Program-made: the position numbers and the translations under genes
Shown here: positions 41,003 to 50,495 of the stretch, piece after piece
How the letters are laid out: each line of letters opens with the position of its first letter
Position numbering within the stretch: the stretch's first letter is position 1
The notes under the pieces: generated by a model
Told to the model about the DNA's origin: nothing
Seen by the model: the letters and a program-made list of their open reading frames with translations, nothing else
The model's database searches: none
Assembly: GCF_025960985.1 (NCBI RefSeq)
Contig: NZ_JAOQMX010000022.1
Location: 1 to 64,000, forward strand
Direction of reading: 5' to 3'
Source of the DNA: Flavobacterium psychraerolatum
GTDB lineage: Bacteria; Bacteroidota; Bacteroidia; Flavobacteriales; Flavobacteriaceae
Length of the DNA: 64,000 nucleotides

Positions 41003-42205
41003 TTGAAAGTAATAAATAAAAAGAGCAATATTATACTTATTGGTATAGGAAATCATCCTGTACCAGAGTTTACTGTAACATTAAAAGAAATTATAGGTAG
41101 TCATCATGTTTTTTCGGGAGGAAAACGACATTATGATTTAGTAAGTCCCTATTTACCCAAAATACACGAATGGATTTTCATTAGCGGAAGTATGGAGGCT
41201 TTGATGGATGCCTATATTGCTCAAACAGCATCTATTGTAGTATTTGCTTCTGGTGACCCTTTATTTTATGGTTTTGGCAATACTATCAAACGTTTATTAC
41301 CAAAGGCTAGCCTTACTGTTTATCCTTATTTTAATAGTATTCAAAGACTTTGCCATAAAACGCAAACTAACTATAATACTTTGAAAACAGTTTCGGTTCA
41401 CGGAAGGGATTGGTCGGCCTTGGATACCGCCTTAATCAACAAAGAAGCATTAATTGGTGTATTGACAGATGGCACCAGAAATCCCTCTGCTATTGCAAAA
41501 AGAATGTTGCAATATGGTTTTGATAATTATAGCATTACAATTGGCGTCAATTTGGATGGTAATGATGAAGAGATTATTCAAACCAACTTAAAATCGATAA
41601 TTTATAAGGAATATAGTCCTTTAAATTGTATTTTATTGGAAAGAATTAAAGTTAAAGAGAAACAACTGGGTAATACAGATAACCGCTTTGTTCACTTACC
41701 TAATAGAGAGAACATGATTACCAAAATGCCAGTTCGATTAACTACAATTCATGCATTAAATTGTGTCGAAAATGAAGTGTTTTGGGATATTGGATCCTGT
41801 ACTGGAGCTGTTGCCATTGAGGTAAAAAGGTACGAGCCTAGCTTGAAAGTCATCGCTTTCGAAAAAAGAGATAACTGTCAAGCTATTATTCAGGAAAATA
41901 AAGAACGCTTCTCAGCTCCTGGAATTCAGGTAGTGATTGCAGACTTTTTTGAATTGAATTTGCAAAATTATCCTTGTCCCGATGTCGTTTTTATAGGAGG
42001 TCACGGAGATAGATTGGAAGAAATGTTGGAGAAACTCCTTGATTTAAATCCGAATATTAGATTGGTTACCAATGCGGTGCAGGAAAAGACAAGTTTGGTC
42101 TTTAATTCAGTTTTAAAAGACAAAGGTTTTTCGATAGATAGCCTTGCATTACAAGTAAATGAACATAATAAAATAATGATTCACGCTGCAGTGAAGACAA
42201 AATAA
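41003..42205 (+). CDS. cobL: Precorrin-6Y C5,15-methyltransferase, decarboxylating (CbiE-CbiT type)
   Basis: A 400-residue protein with an N-terminal CbiE methylase domain (IGIGNHPVPEFTVTLKEI, VFASGDPLFYGFGNTI, 1-210) and a C-terminal CbiT domain (VFWDIGSCTGAVAIEVKR, SAM-binding, 250-400). It adds methyls at C5 and C15 and removes the C12 acetate carboxyl. The start is TTG at 41003, right after an in-frame TAA; there is no ATG before residue 66 in this frame, so a TTG or other rare start is required. It lies 44 bases after the cobJ fusion. Confidence 0.92.
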   Translation: MKVINKKSNIILIGIGNHPVPEFTVTLKEIIGSHHVFSGGKRHYDLVSPYLPKIHEWIFISGSMEALMDAYIAQTASIVVFASGDPLFYGFGNTIKRLLPKASLTVYPYFNSIQRLCHKTQTNYNTLKTVSVHGRDWSALDTALINKEALIGVLTDGTRNPSAIAKRMLQYGFDNYSITIGVNLDGNDEEIIQTNLKSIIYKEYSPLNCILLERIKVKEKQLGNTDNRFVHLPNRENMITKMPVRLTTIHALNCVENEVFWDIGSCTGAVAIEVKRYEPSLKVIAFEKRDNCQAIIQENKERFSAPGIQVVIADFFELNLQNYPCPDVVFIGGHGDRLEEMLEKLLDLNPNIRLVTNAVQEKTSLVFNSVLKDKGFSIDSLALQVNEHNKIMIHAAVKTK

Positions 42206-42209
42206 GAAG

Positions 42210-44054
42210 ATGAAAAAAGTAGCCTTTATAGCCATTACAGATCACGCAATTAGTAAAGCCTTGATTTTACAAAAACAATTTCCAAAATCGGTGGTAGTAA
42301 CTACACGTAAACATAATGATCCCAATGTATCAACGATTGAAGCTATCGATAATTATGTTGCAAATAATTTCAGCCAGTTGGATGGTATTTGCTTTGTGAG
42401 TGCATTAGGAATTTGTGTCCGTATGATTGCACCGCATCTTCAAGATAAAAACAGCGACCCTGCAGTTATTTGTGTAGATGATCAGGCCACTTTTGTACAG
42501 TCAGTAGTGAGTGGTCATGTGGGTGGTGCTAATGATTTTGCATTAAAGGTTGCACAATTGTTGGGAGCTCAAGCAGTTATATCGACTTCAAGCGATCAAC
42601 AAAATATTTGGGCTTTGGATACATTGGCCAATCAATTTGGATGGACAATAGCATGTAGTGATAAGCTAAATACAATTATTGCATTATTTGTCAATAATAA
42701 ACCTACGGCGCTATTATTGGATATTAAGGATAAAGGCACTACTTTTTTAGAAAAAACATCAGCGAAGCAGGTTAAAGTTTTTTATGATGTAAATGATATT
42801 AATGAATCTGATTTTGAGTTAATTATAGCAGTTACTTATAAAATATATCATTTTAAGAAACCATATTTAACCTATATTCCAAAAGTATTGTCTATTGGAT
42901 CAGGATGTTCCAAAAGTTTGGATCCAGTACTTTTTGACGGGCAGTTGCGAGAACGTTTAGTAGACCAAGGTTTACTATTCGAAGCAATTAAAAATTTGGG
43001 TTCGATTGACATAAAAGGGCAGCAGGAGGCATACTTGGTTTGGGCAACTAAGTATTCTATTCCATTTGTAACATTTACAGCTGAAGACATTAACCAAGTA
43101 ACAGTTCCGAATCCTAGTGCAGTCGTATTGGAGAAAATTGGCGTAGATGGCGTTTCAGAATCGACAGCGATGTTGTTGTCTGGTAACAAAAAATTATTGG
43201 TCGAAAAACAAAAAAATAGAATAGAAACTACGAACGAAAAATTCACTTTTGCGGTGGCTTTGGATAAAAATGTAGAAAGAAAATCGGCTATTGCAATTAT
43301 TGGTGCCGGTCCTGGAGATGAATCATTGATTACAGTAAAAGGAAAAGAATATCTTGAAAAAGCAGATTGCGTTTTGTATGCTGGTAGTTTAATTCCTGAA
43401 GAAATGACCAATTGGTGTAAGCCAGGAGCGATCGTTCGTAACTCGGCGATGATGACCCTAGAGGAGCAGATAGAAATCATGCAAGAACAGTATTCGAAAG
43501 GAAATGCGATTGTGCGTTTGCAATGTGGAGATCCTTCGTTGTATGGTGCCATCCAAGAGCAAATGACCATTTTTGACGCCTTGGACATGGAGTATTTTAT
43601 TGTTCCCGGAATTTCTTCTTTTAGTGCTGCCGCTGCTGTTTTGAAATCAGAATTTACGATTCCAGAAGTCGTACAGTCGATTGTCTTGACACGTGGCGAA
43701 GGAAAAACACCGATGCCTTCGAGAGAAAATCTGGCTGCTTTTGCCAAAACAAACGCAACGATGTGTATTTTTCTGAGTGTTTTAATAGCCAAAAATGTTC
43801 AAGCTCAATTGTTGGAACATTTTGATGCAGATACACCTGTAGCAGTTTTGTACCGATTGACTTGGAAAGACGAAGCAGTTTACACGGGTAAACTAAAAGA
43901 TTTAGCACAGATTGTAAAAGATAGCAAGAAAACAAGAACTGTATTGATTGTTGTTGGAAAAGCGATAGGCGCTCGTAAAAACAGATCGTACTTGTATAGT
44001 CCAGAATGGAAACACATTTTTAGAACTAACAAGAAATTTGTGGTTAATGAATAG
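42210..44054 (+). CDS. cobM: Fused CbiG / precorrin-4 C11-methyltransferase
   Basis: A 614-residue fusion. Residues 1-340 are CbiG: the N-terminal part has LDGICFVSALGICVRMIAPH and SVVSGHVGGANDFAL, and the C-terminal part has SIGSGCSKSLDP and PNPSAVVLEKIGVDGVSESTAML. CbiG opens the ring lactone and releases acetaldehyde in the anaerobic route. Residues 355-614 are CobM/CbiF (AIIGAGPGDESLITVKGKEYL, LQCGDPSLYGA, VPGISSFSAAAA). CbiF acts directly before CbiG, so the fusion joins consecutive enzymes. Upstream gene 4 bases away. Confidence 0.94.
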   Translation: MKKVAFIAITDHAISKALILQKQFPKSVVVTTRKHNDPNVSTIEAIDNYVANNFSQLDGICFVSALGICVRMIAPHLQDKNSDPAVICVDDQATFVQSVVSGHVGGANDFALKVAQLLGAQAVISTSSDQQNIWALDTLANQFGWTIACSDKLNTIIALFVNNKPTALLLDIKDKGTTFLEKTSAKQVKVFYDVNDINESDFELIIAVTYKIYHFKKPYLTYIPKVLSIGSGCSKSLDPVLFDGQLRERLVDQGLLFEAIKNLGSIDIKGQQEAYLVWATKYSIPFVTFTAEDINQVTVPNPSAVVLEKIGVDGVSESTAMLLSGNKKLLVEKQKNRIETTNEKFTFAVALDKNVERKSAIAIIGAGPGDESLITVKGKEYLEKADCVLYAGSLIPEEMTNWCKPGAIVRNSAMMTLEEQIEIMQEQYSKGNAIVRLQCGDPSLYGAIQEQMTIFDALDMEYFIVPGISSFSAAAAVLKSEFTIPEVVQSIVLTRGEGKTPMPSRENLAAFAKTNATMCIFLSVLIAKNVQAQLLEHFDADTPVAVLYRLTWKDEAVYTGKLKDLAQIVKDSKKTRTVLIVVGKAIGARKNRSYLYSPEWKHIFRTNKKFVVNE

Positions 44055-44243
44055 ATAGGGGTTTAACTTTTTTATCATTGATATCTAATGGGAGCATGAA
44101 CTCAATATAGGTTTCAATACGTTAAGATTTTAATTCTATTAAAAAGAATAAACCAAAATATATATTGATTAGCAATTTTAAATAGGTAAACTTAATAGCA
44201 TTCAAACTGTCGTGAAAACAACCATAATTCAAATTTAACAACC

Positions 44244-44999
44244 ATGATTTTAGTATTTGGAGGAACAACGGAAGGGAAACAAGTAATTGAAGTGTTAAAT
44301 ACACTTCGAAAGCCGTTTGTATATTCTACAAAAACAGAAATCGAACCTGTCGTTGGAGATTTTGGAACGTATCGCTTTGGAGCTTTTACAGTAAAAGGTC
44401 TAAGTAATTATATACAAAATAGTGGTATTAAGATGATTGTTCATGCCTCACATCCTTTTGCTGAAGTGTTGCACCAAACTATTGCAATTGCTGCGGTACA
44501 GCATCAAATTCCTGTTTATCGTTTGCAACGCGAATATCCCTTAAGGCAAAAAGAACAAAATGTAAATTATCTAGACAGTTACGAAGGATTAAAAACAGAG
44601 TTGAAGCAAAACTTTAGCCATAAAAAAGGCTTGTTTTTAACAGGTGTACAAACCATTTCTCGTCTGCAGTATTTTTGGAAAGAGCAGTGTAGCTATTTTC
44701 GAATTTTAGACAGACAATCATCAATTGATATGGCTTTGGAAAGTCAGTTTCCAGAAAGTCAATTGATTTTGGGTATGCCAAACAAAATAATAGAAAATGA
44801 AATAAAGCTAATACAATCCTTAGGAATTGAGTTTATGGTTACCAAAGAAAGTGGCGAAAGCGGTTCGTTGTCACTAAAAATTGCTGCTGCATCACACTGT
44901 GGTATCCCGATTTTAATCATCAAAAAACCAATATTACCAGCTCATTTTATCTTGATGGAAAGCAAAGAAGCATTAGAAAATACGATACGAAAAGTATAA
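44244..44999 (+). CDS. cobK: Precorrin-6A/cobalt-precorrin-6A reductase
   Basis: A 251-residue NAD(P)H-dependent reductase: ILVFGGTTEGKQVIEVL at the start, IVHASHPFAEVLHQ, GVQTISRLQYF, and VTKESGESGSLSLKIAAA are CobK/CbiJ signatures. It reduces the corrin ring precursor. A 189-base gap without clear structure precedes it. Confidence 0.95.
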   Translation: MILVFGGTTEGKQVIEVLNTLRKPFVYSTKTEIEPVVGDFGTYRFGAFTVKGLSNYIQNSGIKMIVHASHPFAEVLHQTIAIAAVQHQIPVYRLQREYPLRQKEQNVNYLDSYEGLKTELKQNFSHKKGLFLTGVQTISRLQYFWKEQCSYFRILDRQSSIDMALESQFPESQLILGMPNKIIENEIKLIQSLGIEFMVTKESGESGSLSLKIAAASHCGIPILIIKKPILPAHFILMESKEALENTIRKV

Positions 45000-45002
45000 A
45001 AA

Positions 45003-46094
45003 ATGGGATTAGAAAAAATACCAGATGGACCTTTACGTGACGGATTCACTACCGGAACTTCTGCGACGGCGGCAGTCAAAGCAGCTTTGATATCCATTAT
45101 AAAGCAGTGCCATCAGTATCATGTAAAGGTACAATTGCCAATAGATAAAGTATTAGAAATAAAGATACATAGCAATGAATATACAGAAAATTGGGCTAAA
45201 GCTTCTGTAATCAAAGATGCAGGAGACGATCCCGACGTAACCAATGGAGCAGAGGTAGGTTGCGAAATACAATTGACCACCGACAGATCGATTCAGTTTG
45301 TGGGAGGAGAAGGAGTCGGGACCGTAACGCTACCTGGTTTGGAATTGGCCGTTGGTGAACCTGCGATTAATCCTGTGCCTAGAAAAATGATGACTAGTGC
45401 GGTACAAAAACTATTGCACGATTACGATTTGGAATTGGGTGTCATTATTTCAGTTTTTGTGGTGAATGGAAAGGCATTGGCCAAACGAACCTTGAATGAA
45501 AGAGTTGGAATTATGAATGGCCTCTCAATTCTAGGGACTTCTGGAATAGTGAAACCTTATTCGGCTTCGTCCTACATTGCAAGTATCGAGCAAGGAGTAG
45601 ATGTTGCTGTTGCCAATGGTATACTCGAGCTGGTCATCAACTCAGGAGCGAGAAGTGAAAAATTTATTCGAGGGTTATTTCCCGATTTAATTGAGCAGTC
45701 ATTTATTCATTACGGAAATTGGATTGGAGAAACCTTAGAGAAAATTAAAAATTCGGCTATTCAAAAAGTGAGTATCGGTATTATGTTGGGCAAGGCAGTA
45801 AAACTAGCAGGAGGTCGTACCGATACGCACAGCTGTGTATCAAGTTGGGATAAAGAATTTGTGGTGGAGTTGGCACAAGAATCAGGATATTGTACAAATG
45901 AGATTGCAGAAGCTATTCTAGATCTGAATATGGGGGGACGTTTGATTGAAATTTTTCCTTTCGAACAAGAAGAAATATTTTATCAAGTAATGCTAAAACA
46001 TTGTTACCAACACAGTCATAAAATCATGAGTAAAACCGAATTAAATCTCTTTTTAGTTGGAAAAAATGGAGAAATCATCAAATACATCAAATAA
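45003..46094 (+). CDS. cbiD: Cobalt-precorrin-5B C1-methyltransferase
   Basis: A 363-residue CbiD: LRDGFTTGTSATAAVKAAL and VIKDAGDDPDVTNGAEV are hallmarks, with KAVKLAGGRTDTHS later. CbiD methylates C1 in the anaerobic route and is absent from the aerobic one, supporting the anaerobic reading of this cluster. It is 3 bases from cobK and overlaps the next gene by one base. Confidence 0.96.
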   Translation: MGLEKIPDGPLRDGFTTGTSATAAVKAALISIIKQCHQYHVKVQLPIDKVLEIKIHSNEYTENWAKASVIKDAGDDPDVTNGAEVGCEIQLTTDRSIQFVGGEGVGTVTLPGLELAVGEPAINPVPRKMMTSAVQKLLHDYDLELGVIISVFVVNGKALAKRTLNERVGIMNGLSILGTSGIVKPYSASSYIASIEQGVDVAVANGILELVINSGARSEKFIRGLFPDLIEQSFIHYGNWIGETLEKIKNSAIQKVSIGIMLGKAVKLAGGRTDTHSCVSSWDKEFVVELAQESGYCTNEIAEAILDLNMGGRLIEIFPFEQEEIFYQVMLKHCYQHSHKIMSKTELNLFLVGKNGEIIKYIK

Positions 46095-46804
46095 TGTTAG
46101 GAGTAAACTTAATTAGGCCATTGATGGCTGGAGTGTTGCACTCATTTGAACCTGATCATGTAACCGCTATTTCGGCATTGGCGGCAGAGAATGCAGTAAG
46201 TAAAAAAAAACTATCTATAAAAACAATGTTTAGAGCATCACAATGGGCAATTGGTCATTCGGCAACTTTGTTATTGTTTGGAGGTATAGCACTTATTTTT
46301 AAATCCTCTTTGGAACATTTTGTAGGGAGTATTTCATTCTGGGCAGATTTATTTGTGGGTCCAATTATGATTTGGTTGGGTATTGTAGCTATCAGACGTA
46401 ATTACAAAATTGCAGCCATAATTGAGCAACACAAACAAATTGATGATCATGCACATGTAGATAAAGCGATACATTTACACGGAAAATCGGGGGAAGAAAT
46501 TGGAGTAAACCCCATGAATCGATCCTTTTGGGTTGGTATGTTACATGGTTTGGCAGGAACTGGAGGTGCTTTAACATCTGCCTTGGTATTGAGCGCAGCG
46601 ACCACAGGGGACGCAATCATAATACTTTGTGTTGAGTCACTCGGAATCATTATTGCGATGGGGGTTTACAGTTATAGTTTGATTGCTGTAATGAGTCGCT
46701 TTTTAGAAAAAAATGTAGCTGTATTCAAATGGATGAATGGTATTGCTGGGTTGGCATCCATGCTCATCGGAATATTTTGGTTATACAATACAATCAACGT
46801 ATAA
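46094..46804 (+). CDS. Cobalt/nickel permease candidate (NicO/UreH-like)
   Basis: A 236-residue membrane protein with about six segments. HSFEPDHVTAISAL near the start is the H-x4-DH metal motif of NicO/RcnA/UreH-type transporters, repeated in weaker form as WAIGHSATLLLFGG and GMLHGLAGTGGALTSAL. A His-rich cytoplasmic loop (EQHKQIDDHAHVDKAIHLHG) could hold Co2+. Placed between cbiD and the chelatase genes, it most likely imports cobalt. Export and other metals cannot be excluded from sequence alone. Confidence 0.8.
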   Translation: MLGVNLIRPLMAGVLHSFEPDHVTAISALAAENAVSKKKLSIKTMFRASQWAIGHSATLLLFGGIALIFKSSLEHFVGSISFWADLFVGPIMIWLGIVAIRRNYKIAAIIEQHKQIDDHAHVDKAIHLHGKSGEEIGVNPMNRSFWVGMLHGLAGTGGALTSALVLSAATTGDAIIILCVESLGIIIAMGVYSYSLIAVMSRFLEKNVAVFKWMNGIAGLASMLIGIFWLYNTINV

Positions 46805-46805
46805 T

Positions 46806-48458
46806 ATGAAAAAAATAACATATCCTTTTACGGCCATAGTAGGGCAAGATGATTTTAAATTGGCATTGCTCCTCAATTGCATCGATCCTAGTATCGGAGG
46901 GGTTTTGGCCGTAGGAGACAAAGGGACGGGGAAAACAACCTTAATTCGGTCGCTGGCTGGATTGATGGAGAATCAAGAGGATTTTCCTTTTGTCAATCTA
47001 CCAATTGGAGCTTCAGAAGATCGAGTGTTGGGTCATATACATCTAGAAAAATTAATCAACGACAAAAAAGAACAAGTTGTTCCGGGTTTATTATCGAAAG
47101 CCAATAAAGGATGTTTATATATTGACGAAGTTAATTTATTAAACGATTATTTGATGGATAGCCTGTTGGATGCTGCGGCTTCTGGTGGGTATTATTTAGA
47201 GCGCGAAGGACTCTCCGTTTATTTGGAAAGTCGTTTTTGTTTGATCGGTTCGATGAATCCCGAAGAGGGTTCATTGCGTCCGCAATTGCAGGATCGTTTT
47301 GGGTTGAGTGTTCAGGTAAAAACTAACCTTAAAGCTAGCGAACGTTTGCAAATTATAAAAAATAGATTGGCATTTGATGATGATGCACCAGCATTTGTAC
47401 GTTTATTTTTTGAGCAAGAGCAAAACGTATACCACAGTATAAAAGCAGCCATCGCATTGTTACATGGAATAAAAATTGATGAAGCTGTATATGAAGAAAT
47501 TGTTGACTTAGTTTTAAATCATCAGGTAGAAGGGCATCGCGCCGATATTTTGTTATTGAAAACAGCAAGAGCTTATACTGCTTATGTTGGAGATACGCTG
47601 GTGACTGTTGCTCACGTGCAACTAATAAAAGATTTGGTATTAAACCATCGTTCAAATAATGATAAGGCAAACCCAGAGTCGGATTCTAGCCCATCGCAAG
47701 AAGAACAACCGCAAGAAAATCAATCAAAGCTACAAGGAAGGCAGCAAGTATTTGAATCAGTACTGCCCAACATGGAATTAAAAAAAAGTAGTGTAGACGT
47801 TAATGAGGTTTCCAAAGATAGTTCTGCAATTGGGAACGAACAAGGCACAATTAAAAAAGCCTTTGCTACCCAAAAACAAAGTGTAGATATAAAAAAGACT
47901 GTCTGCAATTATATCGCAACAGATCGTTTTGAATTGCAACACAAAGCACAAGCACAACCAATGCAAAGACACCTTATTTTTTTACTGGATTCCAGCGGAT
48001 CGATGTTGAAAGACAAAGTGATCGCTTACGCAAAAGGAGTGGTACAAAAGATAGCCGATCAAGAGAAGGGAAAGAATCCATTGTTCTCTTTAGTAAGTAT
48101 TTCTAATAATAAAGCAGAGGTTTTGGCTCGAAAACTAAAAAGTACAAAAGAATTTACACTTGCCTTGAATGCTATAGAAACAGGTGGAAAAACAGATGTA
48201 GTAGCAGCATTTAAAGCAGTAAAAGAAATTATACGACAAGATAACAACCAAAATCAAGAGTTGATTATGGTTACAGATGGGAAATTCACATCAGAGGAAG
48301 GGAATGCTTTTGATCAAGCTGTTTTGGGTTTCAAAATGTACTGTAAATCAATACAGCACAAACGAGTGATTGATGCAGAAAGAGGTGGAGTTAAATTGGC
48401 TTTTGCACAAAAATTTGCTTATAAAATTAGCGCGGATTACGAACCTTTACTATACTAA
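46806..48458 (+). CDS. ChlI/ChlD-like chelatase ATPase with VWA domain
   Basis: 550 residues from the ATG at 46806 (the frame extends upstream into the permease gene but is not conserved there). The N-terminal half is an AAA+ ATPase like ChlI/BchI (Walker A GDKGTGKT at 37-44, GCLYIDEVNLLNDYLMDSLLDAAASG). A Gln/Ser-rich linker (about 300-390) leads to a VWA domain with MIDAS residues DSSGS, TDVVAAF and VTDG. It combines the I and D subunits of magnesium-chelatase-type enzymes and should power CobN (52398). Confidence 0.88.
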   Translation: MKKITYPFTAIVGQDDFKLALLLNCIDPSIGGVLAVGDKGTGKTTLIRSLAGLMENQEDFPFVNLPIGASEDRVLGHIHLEKLINDKKEQVVPGLLSKANKGCLYIDEVNLLNDYLMDSLLDAAASGGYYLEREGLSVYLESRFCLIGSMNPEEGSLRPQLQDRFGLSVQVKTNLKASERLQIIKNRLAFDDDAPAFVRLFFEQEQNVYHSIKAAIALLHGIKIDEAVYEEIVDLVLNHQVEGHRADILLLKTARAYTAYVGDTLVTVAHVQLIKDLVLNHRSNNDKANPESDSSPSQEEQPQENQSKLQGRQQVFESVLPNMELKKSSVDVNEVSKDSSAIGNEQGTIKKAFATQKQSVDIKKTVCNYIATDRFELQHKAQAQPMQRHLIFLLDSSGSMLKDKVIAYAKGVVQKIADQEKGKNPLFSLVSISNNKAEVLARKLKSTKEFTLALNAIETGGKTDVVAAFKAVKEIIRQDNNQNQELIMVTDGKFTSEEGNAFDQAVLGFKMYCKSIQHKRVIDAERGGVKLAFAQKFAYKISADYEPLLY

Positions 48459-48459
48459 G

Positions 48460-48975
48460 ATGAAAAAAGCAACCATACATTTTGTATCTGGTGGGCAACG
48501 TTCTGGTAAAAGTGAATATGCCGAATCGGTAGCTTTGAGCTTATCAGAAGCGCCTAATTATTTGGCAACTTCAAAAATTTGGGATGATGCTTTTGAAAAA
48601 CGTATCACTGTTCATAAAAATAGAAGAAGTGATGCTTGGCATACTATCGAAGAAGAAATAAATATTGGTAGTGTAATTTTTCAAGGTAATGTGGTGCTGA
48701 TGGATTGCATTACGCTCTGGATTACAAATATTTTTGATGCGTACCAATACGATGTAGCCAAAACCATTGCACATGCACAGGAAGAATGGGATTTGCTTTG
48801 TGAAAAAGACATCACGGTAATCGTGGTGACAAATGAAATAGGAATGGGTGTAATTCCGATGGAGTCATCGATACGGAATTTTGTAGATATTCAAGGAAAA
48901 ATCAATCAATATGTGGCCCAACAAGCCGACTATGCCACGTTTATGGTGTCGGGATTGCCGTTGAGGGTGAAGTAA
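48460..48975 (+). CDS. cobU: Adenosylcobinamide kinase / phosphate guanylyltransferase
   Basis: 171 residues from the ATG at 48460, one base after the previous stop. The P-loop is SGGQRSGKSEYAE (10-18), followed by HKNRRSDAWHTIEEE (the guanylate-carrying His region) and VTNEIGMGVIPMESSIRNF. It phosphorylates adenosylcobinamide and transfers GMP. Followed by a hairpin (48985-49008) and a palindromic repeat. Confidence 0.95.
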   Translation: MKKATIHFVSGGQRSGKSEYAESVALSLSEAPNYLATSKIWDDAFEKRITVHKNRRSDAWHTIEEEINIGSVIFQGNVVLMDCITLWITNIFDAYQYDVAKTIAHAQEEWDLLCEKDITVIVVTNEIGMGVIPMESSIRNFVDIQGKINQYVAQQADYATFMVSGLPLRVK

Positions 48976-48984
48976 TATTTTATT

Positions 48985-49008
48985 TAGGAGGCTGTTGTCG
49001 CCCTCCTA
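48985..49008. terminator. Hairpin after cobU
   Basis: TAGGAGG pairs with CCTCCTA around GCTGTTGTCGCC with further G-C pairing. It is 10 bases past the cobU stop; no T-run, so termination is uncertain. Confidence 0.4.
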
Positions 49009-49119
49009 TTTTGCGTGAGGGGGTGTAGTGGAGCTCTTTTTTTATTTGGTTTTTTGACCAAATAAAAAAAAGCGGGAACGAAAAACCCGACCCGTAGTTT
49101 TTACGAAGGGGCACGCCCA
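49009..49119 (-). repeat. Variable-core palindromic repeat, type B copy 2
   Basis: On the minus strand the arms GGGCGTGCCCC, CGGGTCGGG, GTTCCCGCTTTTTTT and AAAAAGAGCTCCACTAC, CCCTCACGCAAAATAG match 26055-26168 in order. The centre is TATTTGGTCAAAAAACCAAATA, here a short hairpin TATTTGGT/ACCAAATA-like, unrelated to the 48-base palindrome of copy 1. It lies between cobU and cobB inside the cobalamin cluster. Confidence 0.85.
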
Positions 49120-49155
49120 AATTCATATTATTAATTAGAAGCATTAAGAATCCAA

Positions 49156-50466
49156 ATGGAAAAACCACAGTTTATCATCGCAGCTCCTACATCCAATTCG
49201 GGTAAAACTACTTTGACGTTGGGATTGTTGCGAGCTTTGGAAAAACGAGGCAATTGTACACAGGCATTTAAGGTAGGACCCGATTATATTGATCCCAAAT
49301 TTCACGAATTGGCCAATGGCAAACCGAGTTTAAATTTGGATTTATACATGATGTCTGAAGCGGAGATTTTGGAGCAGTATGCGGCCTATTCGCTAGAAAA
49401 AGATGTTGTTTGTGTAGAAGGTGTGATGGGTTTGTTTGATGGTGCTCGAAAAGATGAAGGAAGTACCGCAGCTGTAGCAAAGGTATTGGATTTGCCAGTG
49501 GTACTGGTGGTCAATGCCAAATCGGTGGCGTATTCTGTCGCACCGCTGTTGTATGGTTTTAAGAATTTTGATCCAAAAGTAACGATCGCGGGTGTGATTT
49601 TTAATAAAGTGAATACCGAGTCGCACTATCAGTTTTTGAAGGAAGCTTGTGAGGATGTAGGTATGCCTTCGTTTGGGTATGTTCCGATGGTTTCGGATTG
49701 TGAGATTCCGTCGCGGCACTTGGGGTTATCGATTAGTGCAATTACTACCTACGATCCTTTGATAGATACAATAGCCGAAGTCATAGAAGCAACGGTTGAC
49801 TTGGATTCCTTACTGAAAGCGACTACAAATAAGGAGAAACCAATAGTAATTCCTATACCAAAAGGCAAGGGCAAGTTACGAATTGCAGTGGCCAAGGACG
49901 AGAGTTTTAATTTTAGTTATATTCAAAATATTGCCAGTTTGGAGGAACTTGGTAGTGTATGTTTTTTTAGCCCCTTGCACGATTCTGAATTACCAAAAGC
50001 CGATTTGGTTTATTTTCCAGGAGGCTATCCAGAATTATATACGGCAGCATTGGCTAGTAATCAATCGATGTTGGAGGCCGTAAAACAGTATGCCGAGAAA
50101 GGCGGTCGGATTTTGGCAGAATGTGGCGGAATGATGTATTTGGGCAAATCTCTGATTGACCTGGAGGGAAAAGAACATTATTTGGTGGGGGTATTTGACT
50201 TTAGCTCAACACTAGAAAATAAAAAATTGACGTTGGGATACCGCAGCTTTCAGATGGGAGATGTAGTTTTGAAAGGTCATGAATTTCATTATTCAAGTCT
50301 TGTAAATGATCACCAGCAAAATACAATTGGAACATTTACCAATGCAAGAGGGATGGCTGTTACAACACAATTTTACCGTTATAAAAATGTAAGTGCCTCG
50401 TATATGCACTACTATTTGGGCAGTCCAAAAGCAGTTGCAGATTTATGTGGATTTGAAATAGAATAA
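49156..50466 (+). CDS. cbiA: Cobyrinic acid a,c-diamide synthase
   Basis: A 436-residue glutamine amidotransferase (CobB/CbiA) amidating the a and c side chains. P-loop APTSNSGKTT (10-19), KVGPDYIDPKFH and VCVEGVMGLFDG in the first domain; class-I amidotransferase cysteine in LAECGGMMYLG. It follows the palindromic repeat that separates it from cobU. Confidence 0.96.
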   Translation: MEKPQFIIAAPTSNSGKTTLTLGLLRALEKRGNCTQAFKVGPDYIDPKFHELANGKPSLNLDLYMMSEAEILEQYAAYSLEKDVVCVEGVMGLFDGARKDEGSTAAVAKVLDLPVVLVVNAKSVAYSVAPLLYGFKNFDPKVTIAGVIFNKVNTESHYQFLKEACEDVGMPSFGYVPMVSDCEIPSRHLGLSISAITTYDPLIDTIAEVIEATVDLDSLLKATTNKEKPIVIPIPKGKGKLRIAVAKDESFNFSYIQNIASLEELGSVCFFSPLHDSELPKADLVYFPGGYPELYTAALASNQSMLEAVKQYAEKGGRILAECGGMMYLGKSLIDLEGKEHYLVGVFDFSSTLENKKLTLGYRSFQMGDVVLKGHEFHYSSLVNDHQQNTIGTFTNARGMAVTTQFYRYKNVSASYMHYYLGSPKAVADLCGFEIE

Positions 50467-50495
50467 GTAAGACTAGAAACAAAAAATAAGGAAGT

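Noticed and set aside
42872..43792. Minus-strand frame of 306 codons opposite the CbiG-CbiF fusion
   Set aside because: Long, but wholly antisense to a conserved enzyme; no motif and no promoter of its own.
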